Positions 62,515-64,000 of a stretch of 64,000 bases of DNA are shown piece after piece. The stretch spans positions 62,001-126,000 of the forward strand of contig NZ_CP032382.1 of assembly GCF_003589925.1 (NCBI RefSeq), written 5' to 3'. This DNA is from Chryseolinea soli. Lineage in GTDB: Bacteria; Bacteroidota; Bacteroidia; Cytophagales; Cyclobacteriaceae. How positions within the stretch are numbered: the first letter of the stretch is position 1; the number at the start of each line of letters is the position of its first letter. The position numbers were made by a program, and so were the translations under genes. Under the pieces are notes generated by a model. It worked only from the letters and a program-made list of their open reading frames with translations. It did no database searches and was not told the origin of the DNA.

Positions 62515-63702
62515 TTGCAAACGCTATATCCATTCCCCCCGGGAGTTCTTAGTCGCCAGGCTAAACTTCGTCTGATCTTCAAAAACATCTGCCTTCTTGT
62601 TTTTGCCCTGCTATCGTGGCAGGCGGCTGTCGCCCAATCGAGTGCTACGGCGCAAGACACGGTTTCCAAATTCGACAAGTTCAACAAAAAGGCGGAGGCG
62701 CTTTTCAAGATCATTCCCGTGCCCATCATCACGTATTCATCCGAAGCGGGTAACATCTTTGGGTTGGCAAAATTCAATCTCTTTCATCTTTCAAAAAAAG
62801 ACACGATCTCCCGGCCCTCTAAACTCTCGGAAGTGGTAAGTTTTTCGACCAAGGGAAGAGTGAACGTCTCCATCTCGAACGATTTGATCTTTCGTGAAAA
62901 CAAATACATGATCTTGAGCTATTTCAACTACAAGAAACAACCCGAATACCTGTTGGGGATCGGCAACGATGTATCCATTCACAACGCCGAACAGGTAACG
63001 ATCGACCGGATCAAATTTTTTTCAACGGCCATGATCCGGGTAAAGAAATTCGTCTACGCGGGCATTGCCCTGGATGTGGCCGATTATTTCAAAGTCGAGA
63101 CCGACAGCAACAGCTTTCTGATTCGCGACGAGGTGACGGGCCTTCACGGGGGAACCGATGTTGGTATTGGCGGAGCGTTTGCTTTGGACAGCCGCGATAA
63201 CCGCTACAATGCCTACAAAGGCGAGCTCCTGTTGGCCACCGTTTTGTTTTATCCCGAATGGCTGGGCAGCTCCTTTCAATTTGCGCGCATAGAAGTAGAC
63301 GCCCGTAAATATTACAACCCGTGGTTCAGACATGTCATCGCCGTCCAGGCCACGACCCTGTACACCACGGGTGACGTACCTTTTTATGATCTCGCGCAAC
63401 TGGGCGGCGAAGACAAAATGCGCGGCTACTACAAAGGCGCGCTGCGCGACAAGATCTTGTTCGATGCCCAAATAGAGTATCGCATGCCGGTGTGGAACAT
63501 CTTTGGTATCACTACCTGGATCGGAACAGGCCGTGTGGCCGATCAATACAAAAACCTCTCGCTCGATGGTTTCAGACTCTCGTTTGGCGGAGGCATACGG
63601 GTCCGTGTCGACACGAAGAACAACACCAACCTCAGGTTCGACATGGGTTTTGGCCCCGGGGGCGTGAGCGGTTTCTATTTCAACTTCGCCGAAGCTTTTT
63701 AA
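62515..63702 (+). CDS. BamA/TamA-like beta-barrel outer-membrane protein
   Basis: 395 residues from TTG 62515, since no ATG lies at the N-terminus; CAAGG just upstream fits a ribosome site. Signal peptide ends near 'SWQAAVAQ' (~41). Barrel features include 'IFGLAKFNLFHLSKK', 'GGTDVGIGGAFALDSRDNRYN', and the L6 motif 'GGEDKMRGYYKG', ending 'GVSGFYFNFAEAF'. The VRGF/Y-type L6 motif identifies the Omp85 barrel. No POTRA domain is present, so it is the short patatin- or surface-antigen-like type. Probably not the main BamA. Confidence 0.9.
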   Translation: MQTLYPFPPGVLSRQAKLRLIFKNICLLVFALLSWQAAVAQSSATAQDTVSKFDKFNKKAEALFKIIPVPIITYSSEAGNIFGLAKFNLFHLSKKDTISRPSKLSEVVSFSTKGRVNVSISNDLIFRENKYMILSYFNYKKQPEYLLGIGNDVSIHNAEQVTIDRIKFFSTAMIRVKKFVYAGIALDVADYFKVETDSNSFLIRDEVTGLHGGTDVGIGGAFALDSRDNRYNAYKGELLLATVLFYPEWLGSSFQFARIEVDARKYYNPWFRHVIAVQATTLYTTGDVPFYDLAQLGGEDKMRGYYKGALRDKILFDAQIEYRMPVWNIFGITTWIGTGRVADQYKNLSLDGFRLSFGGGIRVRVDTKNNTNLRFDMGFGPGGVSGFYFNFAEAF

Positions 63703-63728
63703 GATCTGCCACTACCAGGGCGTACGAC

Positions 63729-64000
63729 TTATGTCGGGCTTACGATTTTATTTCGGATGGCATTCACTTTTTCGCTCAGTTCTTTTACCACCGCATCGTT
63801 CATGATCTCCAGCCCTTTGTTGGATGCGATCTTCTCTTCGACATTCAATTTTTGATACACCCCTATCAATTCTTCAAACGCATTGGCATAGTAAGGATAG
63901 TTCGGATTTTTATCGGGATCGTTCGGGTCGCTGTAGGTTTTCAGGAAATTATAGATATTCTGCACGTTGGCCCGTTGATTCAATGCGACTTTGAACAAAG
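63729..64000 (-). CDS. C-terminal fragment of unknown protein (cut by window edge)
   Basis: About 90 codons on the minus strand run from the window edge to a stop at 63729. The visible C-terminus is helical and polar ('NIYNFLKTYSDPNDPDKNPNYPYYANAFEELIGVYQKLN', in parts), ending 'NAIRNKIVSPT'. There is no domain I recognise. The start lies outside the window. Confidence 0.6.
   Translation of the reverse strand, partial: LFKVALNQRANVQNIYNFLKTYSDPNDPDKNPNYPYYANAFEELIGVYQKLNVEEKIASNKGLEIMNDAVVKELSEKVNAIRNKIVSPT

Overview
The window looks like a chromosomal segment of a Bacteroidota, most probably Cytophagales, member. The evidence is a SusC/SusD pair with its own FecI-type sigma factor and FecR, several TonB-dependent receptors with carboxypeptidase-regulatory-like N-termini, a PepSY-associated transmembrane protein, a lone FtsX-type ABC permease, many lipoproteins with short lipoboxes, weak ribosome binding sites, and TAnnTTTG-like promoter elements. 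Genus is not resolvable from sequence reading alone. No rRNA, tRNA, CRISPR array, transposase or prophage gene was recognised.

Layout. 0-5.4 kb: edge of a membrane protein gene, a YceI-family secreted protein, a GH3 beta-glycosidase and a YcaQ/AlkX-like HTH_42 protein. 5.5-9.4 kb: a double-PAS histidine kinase translationally coupled to a receiver-only regulator, a WG-repeat protein and a second receiver-only protein. 9.4-11.7 kb: three tandem paralogous lipoproteins. 12.1-14 kb: an ECF sigma factor, a small membrane protein in anti-sigma position and a Spy/CnrX-like periplasmic sensor, resembling CnrYXH logic. 14-16.2 kb: a DJ-1/PfpI protein lacking the usual Cys and a ChbG/HpnK deacetylase, divergent from an HxlR regulator. 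16.2-27.6 kb: small secreted proteins and redox enzymes (FAD monooxygenase, aldo/keto reductase, SDR), three AraC regulators, and an EamA exporter. 28-32.4 kb: a small Cys-rich exported protein, a TonB receptor and a PepSY-TM protein, probably a metal or siderophore uptake unit.

33-42.9 kb is the most distinctive part. An esterase is followed by a possible 53-residue overlapping ORF and a minus-strand terminator. Next comes a sigma/FecR/SusC(STN)/SusD surface-signalling locus, then a cupin gene. Three same-orientation copies of a ~124-bp hairpin-bounded (REPIN- or MITE-like) element flank these genes; one copy is expanded into a 45-bp tandem array of hairpins.

42.9-64 kb: a DOT1-like methyltransferase, the FtsX permease, an NlpC/P60 hydrolase, a VOC protein, a lipoprotein followed by a CAGTAAT heptamer tract, a stand-alone ChrB-domain protein, a TolC-RND-MFP efflux operon followed by an exported LMW-phosphatase-like protein, a TonB/beta-barrel receptor, a DUF4239-like membrane protein, a TPR regulator, a BamA/TamA-like beta-barrel protein, and the 3' part of an unknown gene.
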